DNA from: Syntrophus gentianae
GTDB lineage: Bacteria; Desulfobacterota; Syntrophia; Syntrophales; Syntrophaceae
Assembly (NCBI RefSeq): GCF_900109885.1
Contig: NZ_FOBS01000016.1
Span: forward strand, 18,169 to 82,168
DNA: 64,000 nt
Direction: 5' to 3'
A model generated the notes under the pieces. It was not told where the DNA came from. It worked only from the letters and a program-made list of their open reading frames with translations, and searched no databases. The translations under genes and the position numbers were made by a program. How positions within the stretch are numbered: position 1 is the stretch's first letter; every line of letters starts with the position of its first letter. This document shows positions 7,649 through 15,573 of this stretch, one piece after another.

Positions 7649-8917
7649 ATGAAAGTTCCGAAAAATCGAAGAGTCTATGTGATCGGTTATGGCGCGGCGA
7701 CGCCGTTGGGGGCGACGTTTGTGAAGAGCTGGGAGCGGGCGGTCCGGGGCGAGGCCGGCTTCCGGAAAGTGACCCGCTGCGAGGTCCGGACCCTTTCCGA
7801 CGTCGTGGGGGAAATTCCCGACTGGGATCCCCGCGCCCTGGATTTTGTCGATGAAAAGGAGCTTTATAACTGGAACGCCGCCTTTGTGATCCTGACGATG
7901 GCCGTCTGCCAGGAAGCCCTCCGCCATGCCGGACTGCCCATGGATTCAGGAACGGCGCCGCGGACAGCCTGTCTGGTCGGATCCGCCCTCAACGGCCTTG
8001 ATGCCTTCCGGATAGCCGTAAACCGGCTGGAGCAGAAGGGGCCCCGCCATGTCAGTCCCTACCTGCTTCCCAATCTGTGCGCCAATGTTCCGGCGGGGAA
8101 GGCCGGCATCCTGTTGGGGTTTACAGGGCCCATTTTTTCCCCTCAGGGGGCCTGTGCCTCGGGAAATCACGCCATCGGCCTGGCCGCCCGGATGATCCGT
8201 GACGGGGACTGCGATTTTGCCCTGGCGGGAGGCGTGGAAATGCCCCTTCTTCCCGAAATCATCCTCGGGTTTGCCAACATGACGGCCACGGTCAAGGTGA
8301 GCAGCCGGGATCGGGCCTGGCAGAATCCCGCCCTGGCCTCCCGGCCTTTCAGCATCGACCGGAAAGGGTTTGTCCTGTCGGAAGGGGCCGGGGTGGTGGT
8401 TCTTGCCGCGGAGGAAAAACTGGCGACTTATGGCCTTCGTCCGCGGGCGGAAGTCCTGGGGGTGGGCTGGGCGTCCGATGCCTGGCATTTTACGGAACCC
8501 AACCCGGAAACGATTGTCCGGACGATCCGCGAGGCCATCGAGGATGCGGGCCTCGGGGTGGCGGACATCCAGTATGTCAATGCCCATGGCACTTCGACGC
8601 CCAAAGGGGACCGGGTCGAAGTGGAATGCCTGAAGGAGGTCTTTGGAACGCGGTTGAAAGACATTCCCATCTCCGCCAACAAGTCCCAGATCGGCCATAC
8701 CCTCGGTGCGGCGGCCGCCATCGATGCCGCCCTGACGATTGAAGGGATGCAGAGGGGGATTCTTCTGCCGACGATCAATTACCTTCCCGATCCCGAGTTG
8801 GAAGCCTATGATTTTGTTCCTCACGAAGCGCGCCGCCAGCAGGTGGAGCTTGCCCTGTCCAATGCGTTCGGCTTCGGGGGGACAAACTGCTGCCTCATTT
8901 TTCGCGGAGTGAGCTGA
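7649..8917 (+). CDS. Beta-ketoacyl-ACP synthase 2 (FabF-type ketosynthase)
   Basis: 422 residues with the full condensing triad: Cys169 (GACASGNHA), His313 (NAHGTSTPKGD) and His350 (SQIGHTLGA). It is clearly paralogous to ketosynthase 1 (shared GYxAxxPLGA start, shared WxSDAxHFxxPNPET segment) but diverged, so the pair may act at different chain lengths or as partners. It begins the second half of the cluster, with the thioesterase ATG 1 nt after its stop. The second C of NAFGFGGTNCC is as in FabF. Both proteins keep catalytic residues, so neither looks like a chain-length factor. Confidence 0.93.
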   Translation: MKVPKNRRVYVIGYGAATPLGATFVKSWERAVRGEAGFRKVTRCEVRTLSDVVGEIPDWDPRALDFVDEKELYNWNAAFVILTMAVCQEALRHAGLPMDSGTAPRTACLVGSALNGLDAFRIAVNRLEQKGPRHVSPYLLPNLCANVPAGKAGILLGFTGPIFSPQGACASGNHAIGLAARMIRDGDCDFALAGGVEMPLLPEIILGFANMTATVKVSSRDRAWQNPALASRPFSIDRKGFVLSEGAGVVVLAAEEKLATYGLRPRAEVLGVGWASDAWHFTEPNPETIVRTIREAIEDAGLGVADIQYVNAHGTSTPKGDRVEVECLKEVFGTRLKDIPISANKSQIGHTLGAAAAIDAALTIEGMQRGILLPTINYLPDPELEAYDFVPHEARRQQVELALSNAFGFGGTNCCLIFRGVS

Positions 8918-8918
8918 A

Positions 8919-9413
8919 ATGCGTCCTTCACCTTTTCATGGGGAACCTTTCCAGGGAAAGCATCCCGACGGCACGGCGATCTATGTCCGCGATGTCTCCA
9001 CGGGGCTGGTCTGGCACCGTTGTTCCTATCGGACCCTCTATGCCGATACCGACCGTTCCCAGGTGGTTTACCACGCCAATTATCTCCGCTATTTTGAATT
9101 CGGCAGGGGGTCCCTGATGCGGGACGCAGCCTATCCGTACCGGGAAATCGAGGCGGGCGGCCATGTCTACCCCGTTATTGAAATGGGGGCTGTGTTTTAT
9201 TCTCCCCTTTTCTACGATGACACCATGTGGATCCACACCCGGCCTGCCGCCCTGGAGCGGGTCAAACTTCAGTTTGATTACCTCATCACCCGCAGCGAAA
9301 CGGAAGAGGTCATCTGTACGGGGTTCACCCGCCACTGCGCCCTGAACGGTTGCGGGATTCCCGTGAAGATTGATTCCAAAACCGTCCAGCTCTGGAATTC
9401 CTTTCCCAGATAG
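8919..9413 (+). CDS. Acyl-CoA/acyl-ACP thioesterase (4HBT/YbgC-like hotdog)
   Basis: 164 residues with a 4-hydroxybenzoyl-CoA-thioesterase motif: Asp45 in YADTDRSQVVYHANYLRYFE corresponds to the catalytic Asp of the YbgC type, followed by Tyr51-His52 and Asn54. It has a ~30-residue N-terminal extension before the hotdog. It should hydrolyse the finished acyl chain from its thioester. It starts 1 nt after ketosynthase 2 and ends 4 nt before the next ATG, so it is tightly coupled. Confidence 0.85.
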   Translation: MRPSPFHGEPFQGKHPDGTAIYVRDVSTGLVWHRCSYRTLYADTDRSQVVYHANYLRYFEFGRGSLMRDAAYPYREIEAGGHVYPVIEMGAVFYSPLFYDDTMWIHTRPAALERVKLQFDYLITRSETEEVICTGFTRHCALNGCGIPVKIDSKTVQLWNSFPR

Positions 9414-9417
9414 TGTC

Positions 9418-10275
9418 ATGGTGTCTTTTCCCCTGGAAATTCCCCTCTTTCCTTCCATGCGGGACCATGCCTTTGATGGCAAGGTCATGTTTTCCGCCGC
9501 TGAGCTGCTCTCCCTGACCGCGGTGCAGGTTGCTTTAAATTTTCCCGCTCTGAAGAACATCGAGCAGGTCGAAGCCCTTTTCTCCCGCTTTCTGCTCCTG
9601 CCGCCGGAAGAACGCAAGGCCCTACCCGTTCTAATGGAGGTGGAGATGCAGACCGAGGGAGGAATTACGGCCAGATTGCTGTCCAGATTCCAGTCCCGGA
9701 GCGGGGCCATTTCCCGTCTGCGGGAACATTTCCGGGTGCGGTTTCAAAAAGGAAACCCGACGGATCTTTCACCTCCTGCCTTTGACCAGGCGTCGGAGTT
9801 GGCGGGCGAAATTCTCGACATTCCCGCGGAGAGAATTTACGAAGAGCTGATCCCCTTCGGGCCGTCCTACCGGAATATCCGGGGGCCTCTCCGGCTGAAT
9901 TCTCAGGGGGCGGTGGCCCTGCTGGCAGTCGATAATCATTCCTTTCCCGATCCTTATCCCGATTGGTTTCCTGGAGTTCCGCTGATAGCCGATGCCGCCT
10001 TTCAGGCCGCCTGCATCTGGGGGCAGCGTTACGCGGGCCGAGTGGTTTTCCCCGTCGGCTTCCGCCGGCGTTGTTTCCGGAAGGATCTCCAGTCGGAGGG
10101 GTCTTATCTCTGCAGGGTGTATCCCGTGGATACGACGGGGGACATGCTGGTCTTCGATCTCTGGATCTACGAACGAGGCGGAATTCTCTGTGAGGCCATT
10201 TTAGGCCTGCAGATGAAGGACGTGACTGCCGGGCGGATCAAGCCGCCCCTCTGGGTGCAGGACGGGGCATCATGA
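9418..10275 (+). CDS. PKS-type double-hotdog dehydratase-like protein
   Basis: 285 residues from the ATG at 9418, chosen because it lies 4 nt after the thioesterase stop (an upstream in-frame ATG at 9370 would overlap that gene). The layout matches the polyketide synthase dehydratase fold: an N-terminal hotdog with RDHAFDG (His17, the HxxxG motif) and a C-terminal hotdog with YEELIPFGPSYRNI and PLIADAAFQAA (Asp192). Both catalytic residues appear present. It probably dehydrates beta-hydroxyacyl-ACP intermediates, complementing the FabZ-like protein that lacks its acidic residue. A free-standing DH in a type II cluster is unusual. Confidence 0.72.
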   Translation: MVSFPLEIPLFPSMRDHAFDGKVMFSAAELLSLTAVQVALNFPALKNIEQVEALFSRFLLLPPEERKALPVLMEVEMQTEGGITARLLSRFQSRSGAISRLREHFRVRFQKGNPTDLSPPAFDQASELAGEILDIPAERIYEELIPFGPSYRNIRGPLRLNSQGAVALLAVDNHSFPDPYPDWFPGVPLIADAAFQAACIWGQRYAGRVVFPVGFRRRCFRKDLQSEGSYLCRVYPVDTTGDMLVFDLWIYERGGILCEAILGLQMKDVTAGRIKPPLWVQDGAS

Positions 10276-10844
10276 CGGCATTTCCGGGAAGTCTGTTGCT
10301 GGCCTACCTGATCGGGTCGATCAACTTCGCCATTCTGTTGATGAAGTGGGCCGGAAAAGGAGATCCCCGCAAGGCTTTCAGCGGCAATGCCGGCGTTATC
10401 AATGTTTTCCGTTCTACCGGATGGCGCTGGGCGGGGTTGATTCTTCTTCTGGATATGGGGAGGGCGATGCTGGTTGCCTGGATCGGCCTTTCCCTTCTAC
10501 CTTTGCCGATGGTTTCCTGGAGCGGATTCGCACTTGTTCTGGGTAACTGTTTTCCCTGCTTTCATGGCTTCCGGGGGGGTAAAGGGGTCGCCGCCTATCT
10601 CGGTTTTTCCATCCTTCTGTCCCCATGGGCCGCGTTTCTTGCGGCCCTGCTGTGGGTGGCCGTTTTTCGAGGCGTGCGGATCCCCTTCGTTGCCTCCTTT
10701 GGTATGGTCTCCATCCTCGCCGCGGGCATCCTGGTTCGCTGTGGCTGGTCGGCATGGTCCCTCGCTGCCACGCTGGCGACGATCGCCCTGATTGTGCTTC
10801 GTCACAGAGCAAATATTTCTGCCTCGATCGCAAAGTCCAGATAA
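10272..10844 (+). CDS. Divergent PlsY-like glycerol-3-phosphate acyltransferase
   Basis: 190 residues, about five membrane helices, overlapping the preceding stop by 4 nt. PlsY motifs are recognisable but altered: SGNAGVINVF (consensus SGNPGATNVLR), GNCFPCFHGFRGGKGVA (consensus begins GH), and RHRANI with His178 and Asn181 intact. PlsY moves an acyl group from acyl-phosphate to glycerol-3-phosphate. The change of the motif-2 His to Asn92 and of the GATN turn suggests a specialised paralogue, perhaps loading the cluster's product onto a glycerol backbone. It ends the lipid cluster; nifU follows after 88 nt. Confidence 0.8.
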   Translation: MTAFPGSLLLAYLIGSINFAILLMKWAGKGDPRKAFSGNAGVINVFRSTGWRWAGLILLLDMGRAMLVAWIGLSLLPLPMVSWSGFALVLGNCFPCFHGFRGGKGVAAYLGFSILLSPWAAFLAALLWVAVFRGVRIPFVASFGMVSILAAGILVRCGWSAWSLAATLATIALIVLRHRANISASIAKSR

Positions 10845-10932
10845 ATCATAGCTTGCATTTCCTATCGAAATCATGGCAAATACGAAGCAGGCGAATCAGA
10901 ATAAAATGACCTGAATAGAGGGGGATAGACAT

Positions 10933-11763
10933 ATGTGGGAGTACACGGACAAGGTTAAAGAGCATTTTTTAGAACCCCACAACGTGGGAGAAGTGGAAAA
11001 TCCCGACGGGGTAGCGGAAGTCGGCTCCATTGCCTGTGGCGACGCACTCCGCCTTACGTTCAAATTGGATGAGAACAAGCGCATCAAGGAAGCGAAATTC
11101 AAGACCTTCGGCTGCGCCAGCGCCATTGCATCCGCGTCGGCCCTGACGGAGTTGGTCAAGGGGCTTACCGTCGAAGAGGCGGAAAAGATCACCAATCAGG
11201 ATATTGCCGCTTATCTGGGGGGGCTTCCTGAGGAAAAGATGCATTGCTCCGTCCTCGGTCAGCAGGCCCTGGAAAAGGCGATCTCTTATTACCGGGGAGG
11301 ACCGTCGGCGTCGGAGGCAAAAGAAGGAGAGATCATCTGTGAATGTTTCGGCGTGACGGATCGGGAAATCGAAAAGGCCATCAAGGAAAATAACCTGTCG
11401 ACCGTGGAAGACGTGACCAACTATACCAAGGCGGGAGGCGGCTGTGGTAATTGCCACGACAGGATTCAGGAGATCATCGACCGGGTCCGGGCCGAGGTCC
11501 GGGAGCCTGTGCGGCCGAAAATGACGAACATTCAGAAGATCCGCATGATCGAGGAAGTCCTGGATAAGGAAATCCGGCCCTCTCTGAAGACGGATGGCGG
11601 GGACGTGGAACTCATCGATGTGGTCGGAAATCGGGTTTTGGTGGCGACCCGGGGGGCCTGCGCCGTCTGCCGGGCATCGCAACAGACGTTGAAGGGGTTT
11701 GTAGAGTTCAAACTTCGGGAACTGGTCTCGCCGGATCTCATTGTGGAGGAGGTGAAGGCATGA
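10933..11763 (+). CDS. nifU: NifU-type Fe-S cluster scaffold protein
   Basis: 276 residues with the complete three-domain NifU plan: an IscU-like N-domain (Cys35, Cys61, Cys105), a central BFD-like [2Fe-2S] domain (Cys136/Cys138/Cys171/Cys174), and a C-terminal NifU (Nfu) domain with the CAVC motif (Cys243/Cys246). It assembles Fe-S clusters from sulfur given by NifS. The stop overlaps the nifS ATG (ATGA). AGAGGGGGA lies upstream. No nitrogenase genes are nearby; in many anaerobes NifU/NifS are the general Fe-S system. Confidence 0.95.
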   Translation: MWEYTDKVKEHFLEPHNVGEVENPDGVAEVGSIACGDALRLTFKLDENKRIKEAKFKTFGCASAIASASALTELVKGLTVEEAEKITNQDIAAYLGGLPEEKMHCSVLGQQALEKAISYYRGGPSASEAKEGEIICECFGVTDREIEKAIKENNLSTVEDVTNYTKAGGGCGNCHDRIQEIIDRVRAEVREPVRPKMTNIQKIRMIEEVLDKEIRPSLKTDGGDVELIDVVGNRVLVATRGACAVCRASQQTLKGFVEFKLRELVSPDLIVEEVKA

Positions 11764-12944
11764 CAGCGATCTATCTGGACAACAATGCGACCACCCAGGT
11801 GGCGGCGGAAGTGCTGGCGGCCATGCTTCCCTACTTCGGTAATTTTTACGGCAATCCCTCCAGCATGCATACCTTCGGCGGCCAGGTCGGCATCAAGGTC
11901 CGGGAAGCCCGGGAACAGGTTGCCGCCCTCCTTGGGGCGTCGCCCGATGAAATCATCTTCACCAGTTGCGGGACGGAAAGCGACAACACGGCCATTCGCT
12001 CGGCGCTTGCCACCCATCCGGATCGAAGGCACATTGTGACCAGCCGGGTGGAGCATCCGGCCATCCGTTCCCTCGGCGCGCATCTGGCCAAGGAAGGCTA
12101 TCGGGTCACGGAAGTGCCCGTGGACAGTGAAGGCCGTCTCAATATGGAGATCTATGAAAAAAGCCTGACCCCCGATACGGCCGTTGCCAGCCTGATGTGG
12201 GCAAACAATGAGACAGGTGTCATCTTTCCCGTGGAGCAGGCAGCCCAGATGGCCCATGACCGCGGTATCCTCTTTCACACCGACGCCGTGCAGGCCGTCG
12301 GGAAGATCCCGATCAATCTGCAGAAAAGCGCCATCGATATGCTGTCCCTTTCCGGGCACAAACTCCATGCCCCCAAGGGGATCGGCGTCTTTTATCTGCG
12401 GCATGGCACAAGATTCTCTCCTTTCATGATCGGTGGTCACCAGGAACGGGAACGACGGGGGGGGACGGAGAACGTGCCGAGCATCATCGGACTGGGAAAG
12501 GCCTGTGAACTGGCCGCCCGGAACATGGAAGAGGAAAACACCAGGGTAAGACAGTTGCGGGATAAACTGGAGAATGAATTGCTGGCCAGGATCCCCAACT
12601 CCCGGGTCAACGGGGACCGGGTGGATCGTCTTCCCAACACCACGAACATCAGCTTTGAATTCGTGGAAGGGGAGGGCATCCTGCTCATGCTGGATCGCTA
12701 CGGTATCTGTGCCTCATCCGGATCGGCCTGCACCTCGGGTTCCCTTCAGCCTTCCCATGTCCTGCGGGCCATGGGGATCCCCTTTACGATGGCCCATGGA
12801 TCGATCCGCTTCAGTCTGAGCATCGAGAATAAAGAAGAGGAAATCGATCTGGTCATCGAGAACCTGCCGCAGATTATCGGGCGGTTGCGGGAGATGTCGC
12901 CCTATTGGGAGGCGGGAAAACAGGCCTGCGCTACGCCTTCTTGA
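11760..12944 (+). CDS. nifS: Cysteine desulfurase NifS
   Basis: 394 residues, PLP-dependent class V aminotransferase fold. Lys201 in SLSGHKLHAPKG binds PLP; Cys324 in SGSACTSGS is the persulfide-forming cysteine on a short loop typical of group I (NifS/IscS). HTDAVQAVGK is the PLP-ring segment. It converts cysteine to alanine and delivers sulfur to NifU. Four-base overlap with nifU; a strong hairpin terminator follows. Confidence 0.95.
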   Translation: MTAIYLDNNATTQVAAEVLAAMLPYFGNFYGNPSSMHTFGGQVGIKVREAREQVAALLGASPDEIIFTSCGTESDNTAIRSALATHPDRRHIVTSRVEHPAIRSLGAHLAKEGYRVTEVPVDSEGRLNMEIYEKSLTPDTAVASLMWANNETGVIFPVEQAAQMAHDRGILFHTDAVQAVGKIPINLQKSAIDMLSLSGHKLHAPKGIGVFYLRHGTRFSPFMIGGHQERERRGGTENVPSIIGLGKACELAARNMEEENTRVRQLRDKLENELLARIPNSRVNGDRVDRLPNTTNISFEFVEGEGILLMLDRYGICASSGSACTSGSLQPSHVLRAMGIPFTMAHGSIRFSLSIENKEEEIDLVIENLPQIIGRLREMSPYWEAGKQACATPS

Positions 12945-12995
12945 CCTCTTTCCTGAGGGGGTGAACGTTCGGTTCTTGAAAGAGACAAGCCCTGC

Positions 12996-13033
12996 AAAAA
13001 AGGACCTGACCGGATCCGGTCAGGTCCTTTTTT
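12996..13033. terminator. Strong bidirectional terminator between nifS and the opposed small ORF
   Basis: A perfectly self-complementary hairpin (arms AAAAAAGGACCTGACC and its complement around GGATCC) with A/T-runs on both sides. It ends nifU-nifS on the plus strand and can also end the minus-strand small gene. Confidence 0.9.
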
Positions 13034-13045
13034 AATCTTTGATCC

Positions 13046-13207
13046 TTATCCTTTCCGGATAATCAATCGACAATATCCTTCCTTCAAAATGTTCTCATTT
13101 ACCTTGCTTCCATTGAGCTTCTGGCGGTTCCGCCGCAGCCACACGAGTTCCGGTGCAATCAGGCCAAGAACACCCGGATGCTTCGTAAGACGCTTCAAAA
13201 AGTTCAT
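13046..13207 (-). CDS. Small basic protein of unknown function
   Basis: 53 residues from the ATG at 13207, chosen because AGGAAGGAG lies 8 nt upstream; an upstream in-frame ATG at 13231 has no RBS. The sequence starts MNFLKRLTKHPGVLGLIAPE and is rich in Lys/Arg with one short hydrophobic patch. No family recognised. Support comes from the good RBS and the terminator placed 13 nt after its stop. Confidence 0.5.
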   Translation of the reverse strand: MNFLKRLTKHPGVLGLIAPELVWLRRNRQKLNGSKVNENILKEGYCRLIIRKG

Positions 13208-13514
13208 TGCCCATACTCCTTCCTGTGTCAATGGTTAAATGACTTTTGCAGAATAGTGCATCACAAATTTGCATTGCGGGATTCGATCTTACTTGGATAA
13301 AGACTACAGGATGATCAGGCGTCGTGCAATCAGGGCTAGAATGATTTATTGCCGTTAAAAGTCTTACAACGAGAGGAAAAAATCCGTAGATCTGGATAAG
13401 GAGATGACTGAGGGTAAGTCTATCTTTTCCGTAGGGTGATGAAAAGGAAGAGCTTTTTCTTGAAGAAAAAGGAGGTGCAGGGCTGATCGTTGTAATGGCG
13501 AAGGCTGATGAGTC
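13208..13514. other. Intergenic region, no gene seen
   Basis: About 300 nt between two minus-strand genes. A CTTTTTCTT/AAGAAAAAG inverted repeat lies near 13450 followed by AAGGAGG, but no coding frame of note follows it. No RNA gene recognised. Confidence 0.4.
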
Positions 13515-14210
13515 TTAAATCACACGCATAAGGAGTTTGCTCACGCCTTTTTCTACGACGGAGAGTTTTTTCGCGAGGCCATAGGAAAGATCGACATCTC
13601 GACCGGAAACAAAAGGGCCGCGATCGGTAACGGTTGCTTTAACCATTTGACCTGTCCCGGGGTTTTCCAATTCGACACGGGTTCCGAAGGGCAGATAGCG
13701 ATGGGCCAGCGTTGCGGCGTTCATGTCGAAGGCGTTGCCGTTCGCCATTTTTTTACCATGATGGTTTTTCCCATACCAGCTCGCTGTTACCACCTGCTTT
13801 TTCTCGGAACTCGGAAGGCGGATCTTTATCTCCTGGCCGGCGCGCAACAGAGAGGGGTTCTGCAGGCCATTATCCTTCATGATCTCTTCAACAGGAACAT
13901 TAAACTTCTTTTCTGCCAGAGCGGATAAGGTATCTCCCTCCTTGACCTTGTAAGAAATCCAACGATTGTTATTCCCTGCGCCATCTCTGACCGGGGAAGA
14001 ATTTTCTTTTACAGATGCCTGAGCGTTGGCCAACGCTCCCTGGAAGGAATTGGAATTGCGGACAGAAGCGCCTTCTTTGATATACCAGCGTCCCGTCCTG
14101 CTGGAGCGATTGACGGCATTGGGGTTGATCTGCCGGAATTCATCCCAGCTTACACCGAGCAAACGAGTTACCTTTTCAATCGAATCGCCTTTTCTTATCT
14201 GATAATCCAA
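13515..14210 (-). CDS. LysM/RlpA-like double-psi beta-barrel protein
   Basis: 231 residues. Two LysM peptidoglycan-binding motifs (about 3-45 and 85-130) precede a C-terminal RlpA domain (about 140-228) with TASWYGKNHHGKKMANGNAF and VTDRGPF. RlpA-type proteins act on or bind glycan strands of peptidoglycan at septa. The start is a TTG with GGAG 6 nt upstream. It begins directly in LysM1, so no signal peptide is visible, which is odd for a cell-wall protein; an upstream start or another export route would be needed. Confidence 0.8.
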   Translation of the reverse strand: MDYQIRKGDSIEKVTRLLGVSWDEFRQINPNAVNRSSRTGRWYIKEGASVRNSNSFQGALANAQASVKENSSPVRDGAGNNNRWISYKVKEGDTLSALAEKKFNVPVEEIMKDNGLQNPSLLRAGQEIKIRLPSSEKKQVVTASWYGKNHHGKKMANGNAFDMNAATLAHRYLPFGTRVELENPGTGQMVKATVTDRGPFVSGRDVDLSYGLAKKLSVVEKGVSKLLMRVI

Positions 14211-14332
14211 ATCTGATCTCCAAACAGGTCAAAGTTATCTCCTGGATCGGCATGCATTATTCAAACCATTCCGTCCCTTGCCGATGCAATGATCCTCTTC
14301 TGGCCCTTGATTTCGATGAGTTGCTCCGAGAA

Positions 14333-15100
14333 TTAAAAGAGGAAAGAAAAGGCCAGGAGGGACAGGACAATCAAGGCGTGAAGAGCGATAATTCCGATTT
14401 TGTGGTTGCAGTAGAATTCATTGCCTTTTTGAATGCGCTCAAAACCGCCGCAGAGCCGTCGAAACCGGTCAAGGGCAAGATATTTGTTGTCCGTGACGGC
14501 ATCGCCCTGAAAGGCGAACATGGGTTTGACGGCATAAACGCCGTCGGTCAGAGGGCGAAAGAGGGTGTCATTGACGATTCCCTGCCAGGGTTGATAGGCC
14601 AGGGTTTCGGCGTAAGGGCGGTTCAGGGCGTAGGCATGGGCCAGACTCTGGTATCTGACTTTCCGGACGGCCGGTTCCTCGGTCTTCCGGCTGGAACGGA
14701 TAAGCGCCCCGAGGAGCAGGACCTTCCAGTCGGGATGGTTCGAGAGAAACCGGGTGCATCGCTGAAGACGTTCGGGATCGAACCGGTCGAAAAGGACGTC
14801 GTCTTCAAAAACGACGATGTTTTCCGCCCCCGCTTCAAGGCCCTTACGCAGGCAGGTCATGTGAGACTCGTAGATGCCCTGTTCGACGTCAAAGGGATGG
14901 CGCTTGACCAGAACGAATTCAACTTTTCCCTTCAGCCCGACTTTTGCGAACTGGGCAGAAACCGCCTGTCGCCGATCTTCCCGTTCTTCCAGAGAGATGC
15001 AATAGATGCGGTCGAAAAAATCCCAACCGGAAGGGGCATCCTTACCGGCGACCTGTGCAGCGGCACGATCCATGACCTTTCTTTCCTCAAAGGACTTCAT
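14333..15100 (-). CDS. Glycosyltransferase family 25 protein
   Basis: 255 residues. The N-domain has IYCISLEEREDRR, typical of the GT25 (LPS glycosyltransferase) start, and VVFEDDVLF carries the acidic motif. SHMTCLRKGL matches the conserved 'sH..c' segment before it. A C-terminal hydrophobic stretch (about 238-254) may anchor it to the membrane. The family transfers sugars to lipopolysaccharide. It lies 15 nt after a small membrane-protein gene, probably in one transcript. Acceptor unknown. Confidence 0.8.
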   Translation of the reverse strand: MKSFEERKVMDRAAAQVAGKDAPSGWDFFDRIYCISLEEREDRRQAVSAQFAKVGLKGKVEFVLVKRHPFDVEQGIYESHMTCLRKGLEAGAENIVVFEDDVLFDRFDPERLQRCTRFLSNHPDWKVLLLGALIRSSRKTEEPAVRKVRYQSLAHAYALNRPYAETLAYQPWQGIVNDTLFRPLTDGVYAVKPMFAFQGDAVTDNKYLALDRFRRLCGGFERIQKGNEFYCNHKIGIIALHALIVLSLLAFSFLF

Positions 15101-15115
15101 TTTATGACGGATCCC

Positions 15116-15463
15116 TCAACGGAGGAACTTCATAAAGAGCTTCCCCAGGGCATATCGAGTAACGACCCCCATGTAATGGGGGGCGCGGGCAAGCCAGGCG
15201 CCGGCAAAAAAAACGACGTAGGAAAACCCATAGGTTGCCGGACAGCCGATCACGGCGATCAGGGGTTCCTGCAGATATGCGGCAAGCATGGTCAGGGCGG
15301 CCACGGCCGGCCAGCCGATGATATAACTGAACCCCATCAGGGTCAATCCGGCAATCAACCGGGGCGTGGGACGTTCCCGGAATTCCGAGAGATCCGCCGG
15401 ATGATCGAGAGCATCCCGGATATATTTGCTTCTGGAGAGGAACTCCGCAATTTTTCGGGTCAT
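15116..15463 (-). CDS. Small membrane protein, unknown function
   Basis: 115 residues from the ATG at 15463, chosen because the protein then begins MTRKIAEFLSRSKYI, while the longer frame to 15547 adds a Trp/Cys-rich stretch unlike a real N-terminus. Two to three hydrophobic segments (about 43-62, 66-80, 84-100). No recognised domain. Located 15 nt upstream of the GT25 gene, suggesting a shared envelope role (inference). Confidence 0.55.
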   Translation of the reverse strand: MTRKIAEFLSRSKYIRDALDHPADLSEFRERPTPRLIAGLTLMGFSYIIGWPAVAALTMLAAYLQEPLIAVIGCPATYGFSYVVFFAGAWLARAPHYMGVVTRYALGKLFMKFLR

Positions 15464-15573
15464 GGCGACAGGCTTTCTTCGCAGATGAGGATTTGAGGCA
15501 TAGGAAAAACTGCAGCATCCACGCCAGCCCGGCCATCGATCGGGCATTCCATATTTTGAGGGGATGAAATCAT

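Noticed and set aside
14252..15496. 414-residue plus-strand frame over the GT25 and small membrane-protein genes
   Set aside because: The minus strand has GT25 motifs and plausible membrane helices; the plus frame has no family features.
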